Assembly (NCBI RefSeq): GCF_963583255.1
Contig: NC_084804.1
Span: forward strand, 16,434,723 to 16,498,722
DNA length: 64,000 nt
From: Pyrus communis
Lineage: Eukaryota; Streptophyta; Magnoliopsida; Rosales; Rosaceae
Direction: 5' to 3'
Shown: positions 12,801 through 24,002 of the stretch, one piece after another
Layout: each line of letters begins with the position of its first letter
Numbering within the stretch: position 1 is the stretch's first letter
Program-made: the position numbers and the translations under genes
The notes under the pieces: generated by a model
The model's database searches: none
Seen by the model: only the letters and a program-made list of their open reading frames with translations
What the model was told of the DNA's origin: nothing

Positions 12801-13780
12801 AAGCAACTCTCGTGTTCTTGAACTTCTGCCACCTCTTGAGAAATGCTTTACTGATGCAGAGGGGTACCTTGAACCTGCTGAGGTACGTTGATTAGTCATT
12901 GACTTGTTTGTGCTATTCAGTATTTACTTGATATGAGAATTGAGTGATTTGTTATTCAGTTTTGAGTTTTGAATGTTATGTGCGAGATAAAAATTATAAT
13001 AATGAGAATGAAAATTAGTGGCCTTATTACGACAAAGGTGATAAAAATTTATCTGGTGCTTGTGCAGGATAATCCAGGTATTTTGGAGGCGTACGTTAAG
13101 TCATGGACTTCTGGTGCCCTCGATAGGACTGCAAGTCGAGGATCACTTGCATATAAAATGGTTATCCACCACCTTTCGGCTTTCATTTTCAACTCATACA
13201 CTGGTGACAAGCTATTGCTTAGGAATAAGCTTTCAAGGTCTCTTTTGCGAGACTTCTCTCTGAAGCAACAACATGAGGTATGCATATTTTTCTTACAATT
13301 GTTAAAACCCTTCGTGTTCATCTTGCAGTAAGTCTGCCTAGAGAGTAGGTTGTGTCTACCAAGTGGGTGAAACATAAATGTACAAAATATGCCTTCTTAC
13401 ACTGAATGTATAGCATGAATGTTCATTCAGAACTCCCTCTGTGTTGAAAATGATTATGGACTGTGCCATATTACGATACTATAAATACGTAATTCCATAA
13501 TAACTATTCATATCAACACTGCTTTCTCCTTGTCTCCACGAATCAACATTTGAGAGAGAATCTAATGCAATGTGGAATGTAATTGCAGGCTATGATGCTG
13601 AACCTTATTCAATATAACAAGCCATCTATACCTCATGAGACCAAGCATGAGGATGGAGTGCCTCTGGGGAATGACGTTGAGAAGAGGTTCGAGTTACTGA
13701 ACGAAACTTGTGAATTAAATTCCTCACTTTTAGCTGCTGTGGAGAAGCTAAAGTCATCCTTAAAGAACAATCTGTCGTGA
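6851..13780 (+). CDS. IYO: MINIYO / RPAP1 homologue (RNA polymerase II-associated protein 1)
   Basis: Ten exons join in frame: 6851-7075, 7252-8116, 8411-8505, 8720-8904, 9120-9225, 9398-9658, 10258-10446, 10585-12882, 13068-13277, 13589-13780. All have GT donors and AG acceptors, and they total 4626 nt or 1541 aa, close to Arabidopsis IYO (about 1.5 thousand aa). The RPAP1 N-terminal domain lies at about residues 230-285 (DEENRARLQGMSADEIEEAQ, then GRLDPELLQVLKRRG). The RPAP1 C-type motif LRFSLDGTV is near 344. A long helical-repeat-like C-terminus fills exon 8. The family binds RNA polymerase II, moves to the nucleus and promotes transcription elongation that switches on cell differentiation. 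I chose the ATG at 6851 (MAEKES, then KPKVIFGTKAL). An in-frame ATG 21 bases upstream (6830) adds seven residues and cannot be excluded. The last exon ends EKLKSSLKNNLS. Confidence 0.93.
7522..7620 (+). repeat. In-frame 33-bp tandem repeat inside MINIYO exon 2
   Basis: Three 33-bp units encode FALGNSKIEQE, FVLGNSKSEQE and SVLGNSKSEQD. The repeat lies in the acidic, probably disordered linker ahead of the RPAP1 N-terminal domain. Units are nearly identical at DNA level, so copy number may vary between alleles. Confidence 0.9.
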
Positions 13781-14339
13781 GCAATTCTGCACTTAGTATG
13801 CTTTTTTTTTTTTTTTTTTTTGTATGTGAGAGAGGCCGGCTAGGTCAATCAAATGTGTTTGCATAGATTGATCAATTTTCTAACTTGTAGACGACTGAAC
13901 TAAAACTCCGGTAACGTCTGTACATAATAAAGTTAACAGGAATTCTTTTGACACCCTCGATCCAGCTTCTGTAAATCCAGTATGAAATAGCATTGGATTT
14001 TGGCCAAATAAGACGAGGCTCCTTCAGAGAGTTGTTGAAGTTCAAGTATCTACAGTTTTCGCCTTGAATTTGAAAACGAAAATCATTAATTTCTTTCGAG
14101 TTAGATTTGCCAATTCAGTGCCCAGCCCGCCATCCCTTCCCCACCTCCTCCGCAGTTCCCTTCCCGCAGCCACAAGCCGCTTGTCCCCGTGGTGGCTTTC
14201 TTCTTTTCTGTTCTTTTTTAATTTTCTTTGGCGTTTTTCCTTTCTAAAGAAAAATTAGACATATATCGGCTCATTGCACCCGGGACAATTGTGTAACTTC
14301 TTGAATTAACCGCAAAACAATACACAATATTTCTTTTTT
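13781..14339. other. MINIYO 3' UTR and intergenic DNA
   Basis: Begins with the probable MINIYO 3' UTR, including a T22 tract at about 13801-13822. A CT-rich stretch at 14120-14250 has an open frame but no recognisable protein. Confidence 0.4.
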
Positions 14340-14971
14340 TTTCATGCATGGATCTTGTCATATCCCAACCCGAGATCCTTCAACATCTTCTTCAAGCCAG
14401 AATGATTTAGAAGCAATGAATTTGGTTTCAGAAGCATACGTTTAACAATTTGTAGCATCATATCGTAGTTCCGGTTGGTTGTAGTACATTATGCTTTCAT
14501 GTGCATCAACTCTACGACGACTATTAGGATGGAAAATCTTAACAACTAGGATGCAATTCTTGCTGAGTTTCTTTCAACAATTTATTGTACTTCTCGGGAC
14601 CTGTGGACGAATTTTTGTCCATATTGAGCAAAGCATTAGGGTAAACATCATTCAATATCACTTGTCGTCATCAACAAGGCCAAATGAAGAAGGTTCATGC
14701 CTAAGTGCCCACTGCCAGAGGATGTTGACAATGTAATGGGTGATTCTCGATGATAAGTCCAATTAGAGTAAGTGTGTACCATCCCATTCATATACAAATG
14801 ATCTCGGTTTTCGTCCAGTGTCATCCAAACACAGTTGTTACATTTCACACACAGACACCTCATACGATTCTAAGCATTGCCAGGGTTGCTTGTAAATTGA
14901 ATAAATTTGTCGATCCCATACAAGTATTGATCACAAATTCTATCTTGCAACTTGCTCCACTCTCTGTCCAT
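14340..14971 (-). pseudogene. CACTA (En/Spm, TNP2-type) transposase 5' fragment, decayed
   Basis: Read on the minus strand from the ATG at 14971, the translation starts MDREWSKLQDRICDQYLYG, then KFIQFTSNPGNA, a stop, and MRCLCVKCNN...LDENRDHLYMNGM. This is the order of the plant transposase-associated zinc-binding domain (PF13963-like), with C-x-C-x2-C cysteines and a downstream H. Further on, in shifted frames, are KLLKETQQELHP and GLKKMLKDLGLGYDKIHA, which match the region following that domain in TNP2 proteins. Several stops and frameshifts show it is dead. The element ends are not recognisable. Confidence 0.72.
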
Positions 14972-15743
14972 TGTGCCTTTTTTCGGAGAATTTAGTTATC
15001 ATAATAATTTGACACACGCTTGAGAGCCCCTTTATGCCTCCGGTGATGATCCTATCCCATAAAGTGCACTTTTTGCGGTTTGCGATTCACACGATTATTT
15101 TTTATTGTAAAAAATTTGGCAGGATATCCCTAGATTCCCTAGATGCACGACTTAGATATTTTAAACGAATATCTAGTATGCACTTGGAGAGCATAAAGGG
15201 ATAGAACAAGATTTTGCACAATCCAAACTTAGCCACGTTCATCGCAAACAACAAATACATACTAGTGCACTTCTGAATTGACCGAACTAGTCACAAACTG
15301 CGTCTACAAACACATCTAACTGACTCTCAAATTGGTGATCAACAAAATAAAAACCCTAAATAAAAAATTTATCCCAAATCCGAATTTGTAAATCCTTATA
15401 TCGAATCCGAATTCAAAAACAAGATACCCGTCCTTCAGCTTCCTCCAAATGCCCAATCTGCAGTAGTTGCACCACAAATTCCAATTCTTTAAGGGAATAG
15501 ATTGTGAGGCGAATGAAAGGAGATGAGGGAGAGGTAAGTGAAAGGAGAGCGGAGAGAAGGGTAAGTTGAGTTGTTCGTGGCAGAATGACAAAGGGAGAAA
15601 ACGAGTTTGAGAAAGAAGATGCATGTTGCAACTAAGTGAAATCTTGAGAGAGAGAGAGAGAGAGAGAGAGAGTATAAAAGGAAAAGATGGTTGACGGCTA
15701 AGTGAAATCGTGAGAGAGTGATAAAATAGTATAAAAAGTTCAT
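14972..15743. other. Intergenic DNA with a GA microsatellite
   Basis: No gene seen. A (GA)n tract occupies 15646-15672. The bases after it (AAAAGGAAAAGATGG...GGCTAAGTGAAATCGTGAGAGAGTGA, about 15677-15722) recur at 17280-17326 on the other side of the neighbouring fold-back element. Confidence 0.5.
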
Positions 15744-17279
15744 AACAATACTTGGATACTCAAAGATGAGTAGGAACTCCTACTTAAATTTTCTCAAAAT
15801 TGTTCGTTGTCAATTTATAGAACTTTGTGTTTATAATTAGAATCATTCATATTATAAATCACCCTGTAAAGATCACCTTTGCAAAAAATTAATTAAAATT
15901 AAGGTCGTTTAGTCATCAAATTGTTTAAAAACAAATGAAACCGTCTATGTATTTGCTCCAATAGATTGACTAAACGACCTTAGTTTTAATTTACTTTTTG
16001 CAGAGATGATATTTACAGTGTGATTCATAGTCTAAACAGTTCTGATCATAAACATAAAGCTAAGTGATTAAAATACTAAGAGTTTTACTAAGGGCTGGTT
16101 TGGTATTGCCGTACTTTGAAAAAAAGCCGTTTTTGCTGTGAAAAAAAGCCGCTTCTGTTGTGAGAATAAGCAGCTGTGAAATAAAGCAGCAGAGTGTTTG
16201 GTAAACTTTTTTGTAAAAGTGTTTTTGGAAATAAAAAAAAAAAAAAAAAAAAAAGCAGTATGATAGTGTTTGGTGAACTTTTATGTAAAATAGCTGTGAC
16301 TGTGTGAAATGACCAAAAAGGATATAACACTAGATATGCTATTAATTTAATTTTCTTAACAAATATAGGTTAATTTTCTTTACAATTTTTAATCCACTAT
16401 TGCCATTTTTTTATTTCTTTCATTCCAGCATTATCTAGTCATTAATCTTACGATATTTTAACCACCTTGCCATTTTTTATTCCATTCCATTATCCTCTTG
16501 TCTTCTTCTTCAATGATACATTTGCAAGCACTCCATCCAAATCCTCTCTCTCTGAAAAGCTCAAATCACCTTTTTTTTTTTTTTTTAATTTTTTTTTATC
16601 CGAATCCCTTCCAGCGCCGATCAAACGGCTCTGATTTATACAAAAGCAGGACCCAATCCGAAGCCAAAATGAACCTTAAAAACTCGGAGCTTCTGGTTCT
16701 AGAGAGAGAAAGAAGAGAGAGAGACAGACTCATGAAGAGCTCTAGGAGAAATGGAGGAGGGTATTTATGAGATTGTGAAAGTTTCATTAATTAATTACAG
16801 CAAAAATTGAAAGCAAGTCGAGTACTTGGTACCTGGAAGGTGATGGTGGTGTGGTGCTGAGACCGACGGAGAGAAAGGAAAAGGAGGAGGAGGAAGAGGT
16901 GCAGCGGTAGGAGGGAAGAGGGGCGTGCAGAGTGTTTTGCGAGAGAGAAAGAGAGAGTGCAGAGTGTAGGAATCAGGAGAAGGAGAAAGGAGAAAGGAGG
17001 GGCAATATTGGCAAATTGAAAAAATTCATTAACTTGGTACTGTAACTCTGTGTTTTGAATAATAAACGACTTCTTGAAGCTGCAAAATGCAGCTTCCATT
17101 TTTTGGCTTTTTTTTCATGTGAAACTTTGAAATAAAGCTGTTTTGGGATGTTTACCAAGCACCAAAACCCCTACCAGCTTTTTTTCATCCTAGCTTTTTT
17201 TTAATCACCTCAATCCCAAACTGCACCTAAGAGTTTTGAGTAGGAGTTCCTACTCATCTTTAAGTAGCCAAGTATTGTT
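15744..17279. mobile_element. Fold-back MITE, split by a nested Harbinger MITE
   Basis: The left arm starts AACAATACTTGGATACTCAA and includes GATGAGTAGGAACTCCTACT. The right arm, read in reverse from 17279, starts AACAATACTTGGCTACTTAA and carries the same GATGAGTAGGAACTCCTACT. Inner arms also pair: ATCACCCTGTAAAGATCACC near 15858 against its inverse near 16005, and GGTCGTTTAGTCA against TGACTAAACGACC. The arms therefore total about 170-220 bp before the insertion at 16092-17227 is removed. The element sits between two copies of a ~45-bp host repeat. Confidence 0.72.
16092..17227. mobile_element. Nested PIF/Harbinger MITE with TAA target duplication
   Basis: Flanked by TAA at 16089-16091 and 17228-17230. 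Termini are GGGCTGGTTTGGTATTG and, inverted on the right, GGTGCAGTTTGGGATTG (12 of 17 positions agree). The interior is AT-rich with A/T runs and purine-rich GAGAGA tracts; ORFs in it are low-complexity. It has inserted into the right arm of the fold-back element at 15744-17279. Confidence 0.75.
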
Positions 17280-17381
17280 CAAAAGGAAAAGAGGGCTGAT
17301 GGCTAAGTGAAATCGCGAGAGAGTGACGGCTAAGGTTTGAAAAAAATGTCGTAACTAATAGTTATCCAACAATATAAATAT

Positions 17382-17526
17382 GGGGTGTGATATCTACACC
17401 CCTTTTTACTTCTCACACACCCTTCTAATTTTCAGCTGTCAGATCAAAGAATTGAATAAGATCAAAATATATAAATTAACAAAGAGTGTGTGAGAAGTAA
17501 AAATAAATGTGTGAATAGCATATCCC
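17382..17526. mobile_element. Short MITE with ~40-bp terminal inverted repeats
   Basis: The left end runs GGGGTGTGATATCTACACCC and then TTTTTACTTCTCACACAC. The inverted right end runs AGGGATATGCTATTCACACA and then TTTTTACTTCTCACACAC. About 145 bp in all, no coding potential. Confidence 0.65.
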
Positions 17527-18040
17527 TATAAATATATATGTTATATTATAACAGCAAAAGTTGACAGCTGGCTCAGTGGCTATTGGCTAAGATCGGATGT
17601 CATGGGTTCTTGTCCATCTAGCTTCATTTTTCAAGGTAATTAACTTACGTTATTTTTAAATAATATTAAAATATATAAATGTCGGTTTGGTTCGGTTGAA
17701 CCAAAAATTCACAAGCTCTAAACCAAGTTTCAAATCGAACTGGCTGGTTCCGGATAAAAGCCGAACCAAAGATGTTTCAAAACTGAAAAATCCGGGTTGG
17801 TTTCGGTTCGGGTTCGGTCGGATCAGAATTTTCGAGATTTTTTTCTAACCCTACACACACACATATATAATTAAAACTTACTAATTCATAACTAAGAGAC
17901 AAAGACAAATATTTCCTTTAATTTTCTTCCAATTCAATCACAAACCTACAAAATAAAAATTAATGAATCACACATTAAACAAAACAATATTAACAAATAG
18001 GAAATTAACCTTAAATCAATTGGGAGAGGGAGAGCTGGAG

Positions 18041-18080
<40 letters not shown>

Positions 18081-18525
18081 GCGTAATTGTAAAGGTTTGC
18101 TCGACAAAATATAAGTTTCTTGGCTTGAGGTTTTTTACCAGATGAAACGTGTCGTCGGGCAAAGTGTTTATACCATTGGGCAAAGGGCCACACTGACCTA
18201 TATGAAATCCACCGACAAAAAATTTGCTTAACTATTTGATCCTTGCCCCACGAAAACTTTTCATCATGTAACGACTTTGGCAAAACCCTAAATATTGACC
18301 AGATTTGCTCGATCAAATGAAAGTTTTGTCCGGTAGAATTGCTTAACCCGACGAAATGTGGTTCGCCGGGCCACATTTCGAAAGGCAAGGACTATTTTCT
18401 AGTACCGTCTGCTCTAAGATGCGGTTCTTCTCGCCTTTAGCATCATGAGGGTTCTAGTACGTCTCACAATATTAAAAGAAAAAGCCACAACCCAATTAGT
18501 CTCCAAAAGTTATGCAAACACCTTT
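17527..18525. other. Intergenic DNA with a GA microsatellite and a possible CACTA-type end
   Basis: Positions 17680-17840 are rich in GGTTCGG/CCGAACC motifs. A (GA)n tract lies at about 18045-18076. Positions 18080-18405 repeat TTCGTCGGGCAAA-like motifs in both orientations and finish with TTTTCTAGTA, resembling subterminal repeats and one terminus of a CACTA element. I could not find the matching left end. Confidence 0.3.
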
Positions 18526-19022
18526 TTATTGTTTTATTTTACCAAACTCCCAAAACATCTTTCTCAACACATGTATCTCGTGGAGCTTGGTCGATGTTAC
18601 AGCTTAGATAAAGTGTCTTAACTAATTTCTAGTAATCCAACATTGTTAGGTCAGATACTTAAAGTAAGCACATTTTCCATATGTATCTAGTACTTTTTGT
18701 AAAGATACTGCTTCAAAGATTGAGTAATTGAAGAAAAGGATTTGAATCAATCGCGCATAGGATTCCACAGGATACATTTATAATAAAAAAAAATTAAATT
18801 AAATATTGAGTAATTGAATCTTTGGTACAGACCCAATGAAATTCATGGATTACATCAACACTAATCACATGTAATTAACCAAAGAATAAACTTGATGCGA
18901 CTCTAAACTATTTGGCTTCTACTAATTGACGCGACTCTATTAGACTTCTACAATGTCCAATTGGTCCTAGTGGAAGACCAATAGCTTAGAGTCACATCAA
19001 AACTGCAATCTCTTCTCCTAAA

Positions 19023-19700
19023 CAGTAGCGGAGCTACACTGGGGGCAATGTATGCTTATGACCCCAATAACCTAGTGCTCCTCCTTGTATTTTGTCGTCT
19101 TGACCTCATAATTAGTTCAAAGAAGACCAAATTTGAGGGTGTAGGTGGAGTGGTGCTAGGTATTTTGCATACCATCCAATTGGAATTTGGCTTCATCAAT
19201 GGGACTGGAGATACGAATTTTACTTCCTAATTCATCTTTCGCTTGCCAATTAGAATATTAAAGAATTCATTTAATTACGTCTCTCATTAATTGTTTCAGC
19301 AACTATCTTCTTATTAAGTCTTGAAATTGATCACAATTTACATTATCATACCTACTATCAATGATGGAGTTTTAGTTTTCTTTTCAATGGATTGAATTGA
19401 TCTAATAATTGAGCATTTGTAAGACTCATGGCAACTGATCACATATATTTGGTAACTTTTTTAATACAACGATATATTTATACTCACGGGTGGGGGAATG
19501 AATTGGTTGTGAACTCATCATTCACGAGACTCGAACCTAAGAACTCTCACTTACAAGTGAAGAGTAATAGTATTAGACAGTAGTATTAAGTGAGACATGT
19601 ATTTATACTTACAAGTAGGTTAATTCATTAAGTTTTTTTTTACTTGTGAAAAGCTTATTTCTCATGACCCCATTATTACAAAATTCTGGCTCCGCCATTG
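19023..19700. mobile_element. Non-autonomous hAT element in the OMT copy 1 promoter
   Basis: Perfect 8-bp target duplication CTCCTAAA at 19015-19022 and 19701-19708. Termini are CAGTAGCGGAGCTAC and, inverted on the right, CAATGGCGGAGCCAG. The same terminus type (CAGTGGCGGAGCCA, then TGGGGGCA and ACCCCAATA) starts the large hAT element at 61088, so the two belong to one family. OMT copy 2 preserves the empty site: its promoter reads CTCTTCTCCAAAATATTATA at the equivalent place (about 22631-22650). No transposase is encoded; the 60-codon ORF inside is not convincing. Confidence 0.88.
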
Positions 19701-19710
19701 CTCCTAAATA

Positions 19711-19719
19711 TTATATATA
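19711..19719 (+). promoter_or_regulatory. TATA box of OMT copy 1
   Basis: TTATATATA followed by CAGTGCTA lies about 40 bp upstream of the ATG. The same TATA plus GTGCTA block precedes copy 2 (22647-22653) and copy 3 (53150-53157), so conservation supports it. Here the hAT element ends only ten bases upstream, separating the TATA box from the older promoter. Confidence 0.65.
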
Positions 19720-19757
19720 CAGTGCTAGCTCATAGCCAAAGAGACACAGACAGAGAA

Positions 19758-21110
19758 ATGGAAGATAATCAAAGTGTGCTAACATGGGAAGAGGAAGAAG
19801 AACATGCCAAGGTGGATGTGTGGAAATATGTGTTCAGGTTCGTTGAAATCGCGGTGGTAAAATGTGCTATTGAGCTCGGAATAGCTGAAGCAATTGAAAC
19901 CCGTGGAAGCCCGATGACCCTCTTAGAGCTCTCTTCTGCTTTAAGATGCGATCCTTCTCACCTTTACCGCATCATGAGGGTTCTAGTACATCTCAAAATA
20001 TTCAAAGAACAAACCACAATCCAATTAGGCTCCAAAAGTTATGCACAATCACCTTTGTCCCGCCTATTACTGAAATCCGGAGAAAATAGCATGGCGGCAC
20101 TGATCTTGCTGGAGAGTAGTCCGACAATGCTGGCACCATGGCACAGCCTAAGTTCCCGAGTTCAAGGAAATCTTAGGAATCCAGTGTTTGAGGAAGTACA
20201 CGGTAAGGACCTATGGAGCTTTGGCGTGGCCAACCCTGATCACAACAAGCTCTTCAATGAAGCAATGGCTTGTGATGCAAGGTTGGCTGTGCCTGCATTG
20301 GTTAAAAGTTGTGTAGAGGTGTTCAAAGGGGTTGGCACACTAGTAGATGTGGGAGGGGGTAATGGGACTGCTTTGCGCTTGTTGGTTGAGGCTTGTCCTT
20401 GGATTCAAGGCATCAACTTTGATCTTCCTCATGTTGTCTCTGATGCTCAGAAGCCTGACCGCATTGAGAATGTGGGAGGCGACATGTTTGATTGTGTTCC
20501 GAAGGCTGATGCTGTAATTATCAAGGTTAGTGTTTATAGTTTGTGAAATAAATATTTAAATCATGATAAAGGAATAAAGAATGGTCTGACAAAGAAAGAC
20601 AGAGAAAAGAAATGTTAGACCTAAATTGACGTATTCGTTGATCACATGATGTGTCCTTAAATGCTTACTTATTAAGATCATATAAACATTATTTATTAAC
20701 ACATCAACTGTTCCATCATGAGCTTCAAAAAGAGGGTGATTCCTCAACAATTTTTTTTGCTCAACAAGACATGTTACGTTAATTTACGTTTTCTTCATTT
20801 GCAGTGGGTTCTTCATGACTGGGGAGACGATGATTGCATCCGCATCCTGAAGAAGTGCAGGGAAGCTATTCCTATAGACAAAGGGAAGGTGATCATCGTA
20901 GAAGCTGTTATTGACGAAAAAGATGAGAAAGCAAACTCAAAGCTAACAAATGCGAGACTGATGCTGGACATGGTGATGATCGCCCATACAGGCACAGGCA
21001 AAGAAAGGACCATGGAGGAATGGGAATATGTTCTTGGGGAGGCTGGCTTTAGTCGACACACAATCACACCTATTCATGCTATCCAATCTGTTATTCAAGC
21101 TTTTCCTTAA
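19758..21110 (+). CDS. O-methyltransferase copy 1 (class II plant OMT; COMT / acetylserotonin-OMT-like)
   Basis: Two exons, 19758-20525 and 20805-21110, encode 357 aa, normal for the family. The N-terminal dimerisation and winged-helix region spans about 1-120. SAM-binding motif I (VDVGGGNG) is near residues 196-203, followed by FDLPHVV and ENVGGDMF. Exon 2 opens WVLHDWGDDD, giving the catalytic base His260. The acidic partners are Glu289 (VIIVEAVID) and Glu323 (GKERT). Such enzymes move a methyl group from S-adenosylmethionine to a phenolic, flavonoid, alkaloid or indole hydroxyl in the cytosol. The substrate cannot be read from sequence. I start at the ATG giving MEDNQSVLTWEEEEE, conserved with copy 2; an upstream in-frame ATG at 19698 lies in the hAT end and is not used. 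Its expression may be altered by the promoter insertion. Confidence 0.93.
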
Positions 21111-22646
21111 ATTTAAAGAATACAATGTTAAGGGTGTGGATTTGTATTCTCAAATAAGTGTTTGCTTGTATTTTTCTAGTTACTTTTTGGTGTTTTTCCT
21201 GTTGAAACTTGTAAGATTGTCAAAATTGTTAAGTTAATTACCTTTACTCTTGCTTTGTGTAACCAGTTTGTAGTTTTTCGAAGATTGGCAATAAATTTTA
21301 TGAAATGAGCTGTGGCTGCTATGTACCTTTCTATCTCAGTAGGAATATTTTGGGAAACCAAGTTCTTAGCTCTCCAATGTCTTTTTGCGTTAGCTTGGTC
21401 TTTTGATGTCCTTTGAGACAAAATCAAAGGATGAAACGTGATCTACTTGGCGACTTAACTTTTCCTTGTCTTTTAAGGCTTAGCCTTACGGTAATTGTTC
21501 TATTTGATATACCTAGTTAGAAGCTTTCATAGTAATGCGTCATGAGCCGTTATGATCTAACAATTTGGAGTTATTATTAGCAAAATTGGATTTCCTTTGC
21601 CCAAGAATATCGACGTTTTGGATGAAATTTATTTCATACTTTTGTCATGATAAAAACTCAACAGAAGGCTTTCTATGTTGATATGAGGCTGTGAGCGTGA
21701 AGTTGATTTCAACAGTTATTTTCTAGTCGCTAATTAAGCTCAGCTTGCTCCGTTGCACGATGTAGATGCTGGTTTTGATTTCTTTTTCCCCCACAATCTA
21801 GCTGCTGGTGAATGAAGGAAGCAATCAGTTTACCAAACCCTAATCCGAACACGTGTAGCTCGATCCATTAACTGATGTCAAGTAACAAAGCCCTGCGCAT
21901 CTATGCTTATTTTTTGTTCTGGTTGCTTGTCGCCAATACTAGGTTCATTTGTAGGAACTGATCCATTCGTTATTATTTCACTCCTCTTGTGGTTTATGCC
22001 TAACCATTCTCCTTGGGACTAAAAGTTTCAGTGGTAATATCTTTCGAAATCTACATTGATTGCATTTTATTTTAACCCTTCTCTTCAGACACTAGGCATC
22101 TTCGAAAAAGTGCTTCACGTTCAAAATAGCATATACAAATTATTGGGAGGGGACCGGTTATAATTTTCAGGCTTTAAACATGAAACAGCTTTATTTTGAT
22201 CAGCTTTATTTACAATTTAGTGATGTCTAGTCGGTATCGTATCTACATAGATCCTTCCTTTTTGTTGTTTTAATTTACTAAACTCCCAAAACATCTACCT
22301 CAACACATGTATCTCGTGGAGCTTGATGTTACAGCTTATATAAAGTGCCTTAACTAATTGACACTAATCCAACTTTCTTAGACCACATACTTTTTCAGCA
22401 AGCACATTTTCCATATGTACCTAGTACTTTGGCAAAAATTGTATCAAAGATTGAGCAATTGTGGAAAAGTATTTGAACCAACCGCGCATAGGATTCCATG
22501 GGATATACACTATTTATGATAGGAAATTTATATTAAACATATATTAATTGAATCTTTGGTAAAACCCAATCAAATTGATGGATTACATCAATGCTAATCA
22601 CATGTAATTAACCAAAGCATAAACTGCAATCTCTTCTCCAAAATAT
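21111..22646. other. OMT copy 1 3' UTR, spacer and copy 2 promoter
   Basis: 21111-21320 resembles the 3' UTR of the other array members. 21430-22220 shows no feature. From about 22265 the sequence is homologous to the copy 1 promoter (18530-18900), including ACACATGTATCTCGTGGAGC and ATTAACCAAAG. Confidence 0.6.
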
Positions 22647-22653
22647 TATATAT
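22647..22653 (+). promoter_or_regulatory. TATA box of OMT copy 2
   Basis: TATATATA followed by CAGTGCTAACTTATAGCC, about 45 bp upstream of the ATG. The block just upstream (CTCTTCTCCAAAATA) is the uninterrupted form of the site occupied by the hAT element in copy 1. Confidence 0.65.
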
Positions 22654-22694
22654 ACAGTGCTAACTTATAGCCCAAGACACACACACATAGAGAG

Positions 22695-24002
22695 ATGGAA
22701 GATACTCAAAGAGTGTTAACATGGGAAGAGGAGGAAGAACATGCCAAGGTGGATGTGTGGAAATATGTTTTCGGGTTTGTTGAAATCGCGGTGGTAAAAT
22801 GTGCCATTGAACTCGGAATAGCTGAAGCAATTGAAAGCCATGGAAGCCCCATGACACTCTTAGAACTCTCATCTGCTCTAAGTTGTGATCCTTCTCACCT
22901 TTACCGCGTCATGAGGATACTAGTCCACCTCAAAATATTCAAAGAAATAACCACAAACCAATTAGGCTCCAAAGGTTATGCACAAACACCTCTGTCTCAC
23001 CGGCTACTGAAATCTGGAGAAAATAGCATGGCGGCGCTGATCTTGCTGGAGAGTAATCCGGTAATGATGGCACCATGGCATGGCTTAAGTGCCCGAATTC
23101 GAGGAAATATTAGCAATCAATTGTTTGAGGAAGTACATGGGGAGGACATATGGAGCTTTGGTGCGGCCAATCCTGATCACAGCAAGCTTTTCAATGAAGC
23201 AATGACTTCTGATGTAAAGGCAGCTGTGCCTGCAGTGATTAAAAGTTGTATAGAGGTGTTCAAAGGCCTTGAGACAATAGTAGATGTCGGCGGGGGAAAT
23301 GGGACTATGTTGCGCTTGTTGGTCGAGGGTTGCCCTTGGATTCGAGGCATTAACTTTGATCTTCCGCATGTTGTCTCTGCTGCTCAGGATTGTGATCGCG
23401 TTGAGAATGTTGGAGGTGACATGTTTGATCACGTTCCAAAGGCTGATGCAGTAATCATCAAGGTAAGCAATAAGCATTTATACTTTTTTTTATGGTAATA
23501 CTAATAGAATTCGTCATATGTTAATTAATACTTCAACTTTCACATATCGAGTGGTCTGCTAATGCAATAATTTGAGAAGAAAAAATAATGTTAAGGGTGG
23601 CTCTTCTAGCCTTACTCTATTATTATCTCTCTATAAATTTTCTTGCTCAACAAATTCATGTTATGATACATAGTGCGAGTTGGTTGATTGTAGGGGGTTC
23701 TTCATAACTGGGGTGACGATGACTGCATTCTTATCCTTAAAAAGTGCCGGGAAGCTATTCCTAAGGACACGGGGAAGGTGATAATCATAGATGCCGTTAT
23801 CGACGAAAAATATGAGAATGAAGACAAGAAGCTAGCAAATCTGAAATTGATGTTAGATATGGTGATGATTGCCCATACTAACAAAGGCAAAGAAAGGAGC
23901 TTGAAGGAATGGGAATATATTCTTGGGGGGGCTGGCTTTAGTGGACACACTATCACACCTGTTGCTGCTATCCAATATTCTGTTATTCAAGCTTTTCCTT
24001 AA
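22695..24002 (+). CDS. O-methyltransferase copy 2, with altered active-site motif
   Basis: Exons 22695-23462 and 23694-24002 encode 358 aa. Exon 1 is 768 nt, the same as copies 1 and 3. Motif I is VDVGGGNG. Exon 2, placed by the only good acceptor (ATTGTAG|GGGG), opens GVLHNWGDDDC instead of the usual WVLHDWGD. His260 is kept, but the Trp at 257 is Gly and the Asp at 261 is Asn. Position 289 is Asp (VIIIDAVID) rather than Glu; copy 3 has Asp too, so this is probably tolerated. The frame is fully open and the promoter looks intact. It may be active, altered in substrate, or on the way to loss. The two relic second exons at 48635 and 52151 also begin GGGGTT, so they descend from this copy's lineage. 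Confidence 0.88.

Noticed and set aside
19698..19757. Upstream in-frame ATG for OMT copy 1
   Set aside because: It lies at the end of the hAT element, upstream of the TATA box, and adds residues absent from copies 2 and 3.
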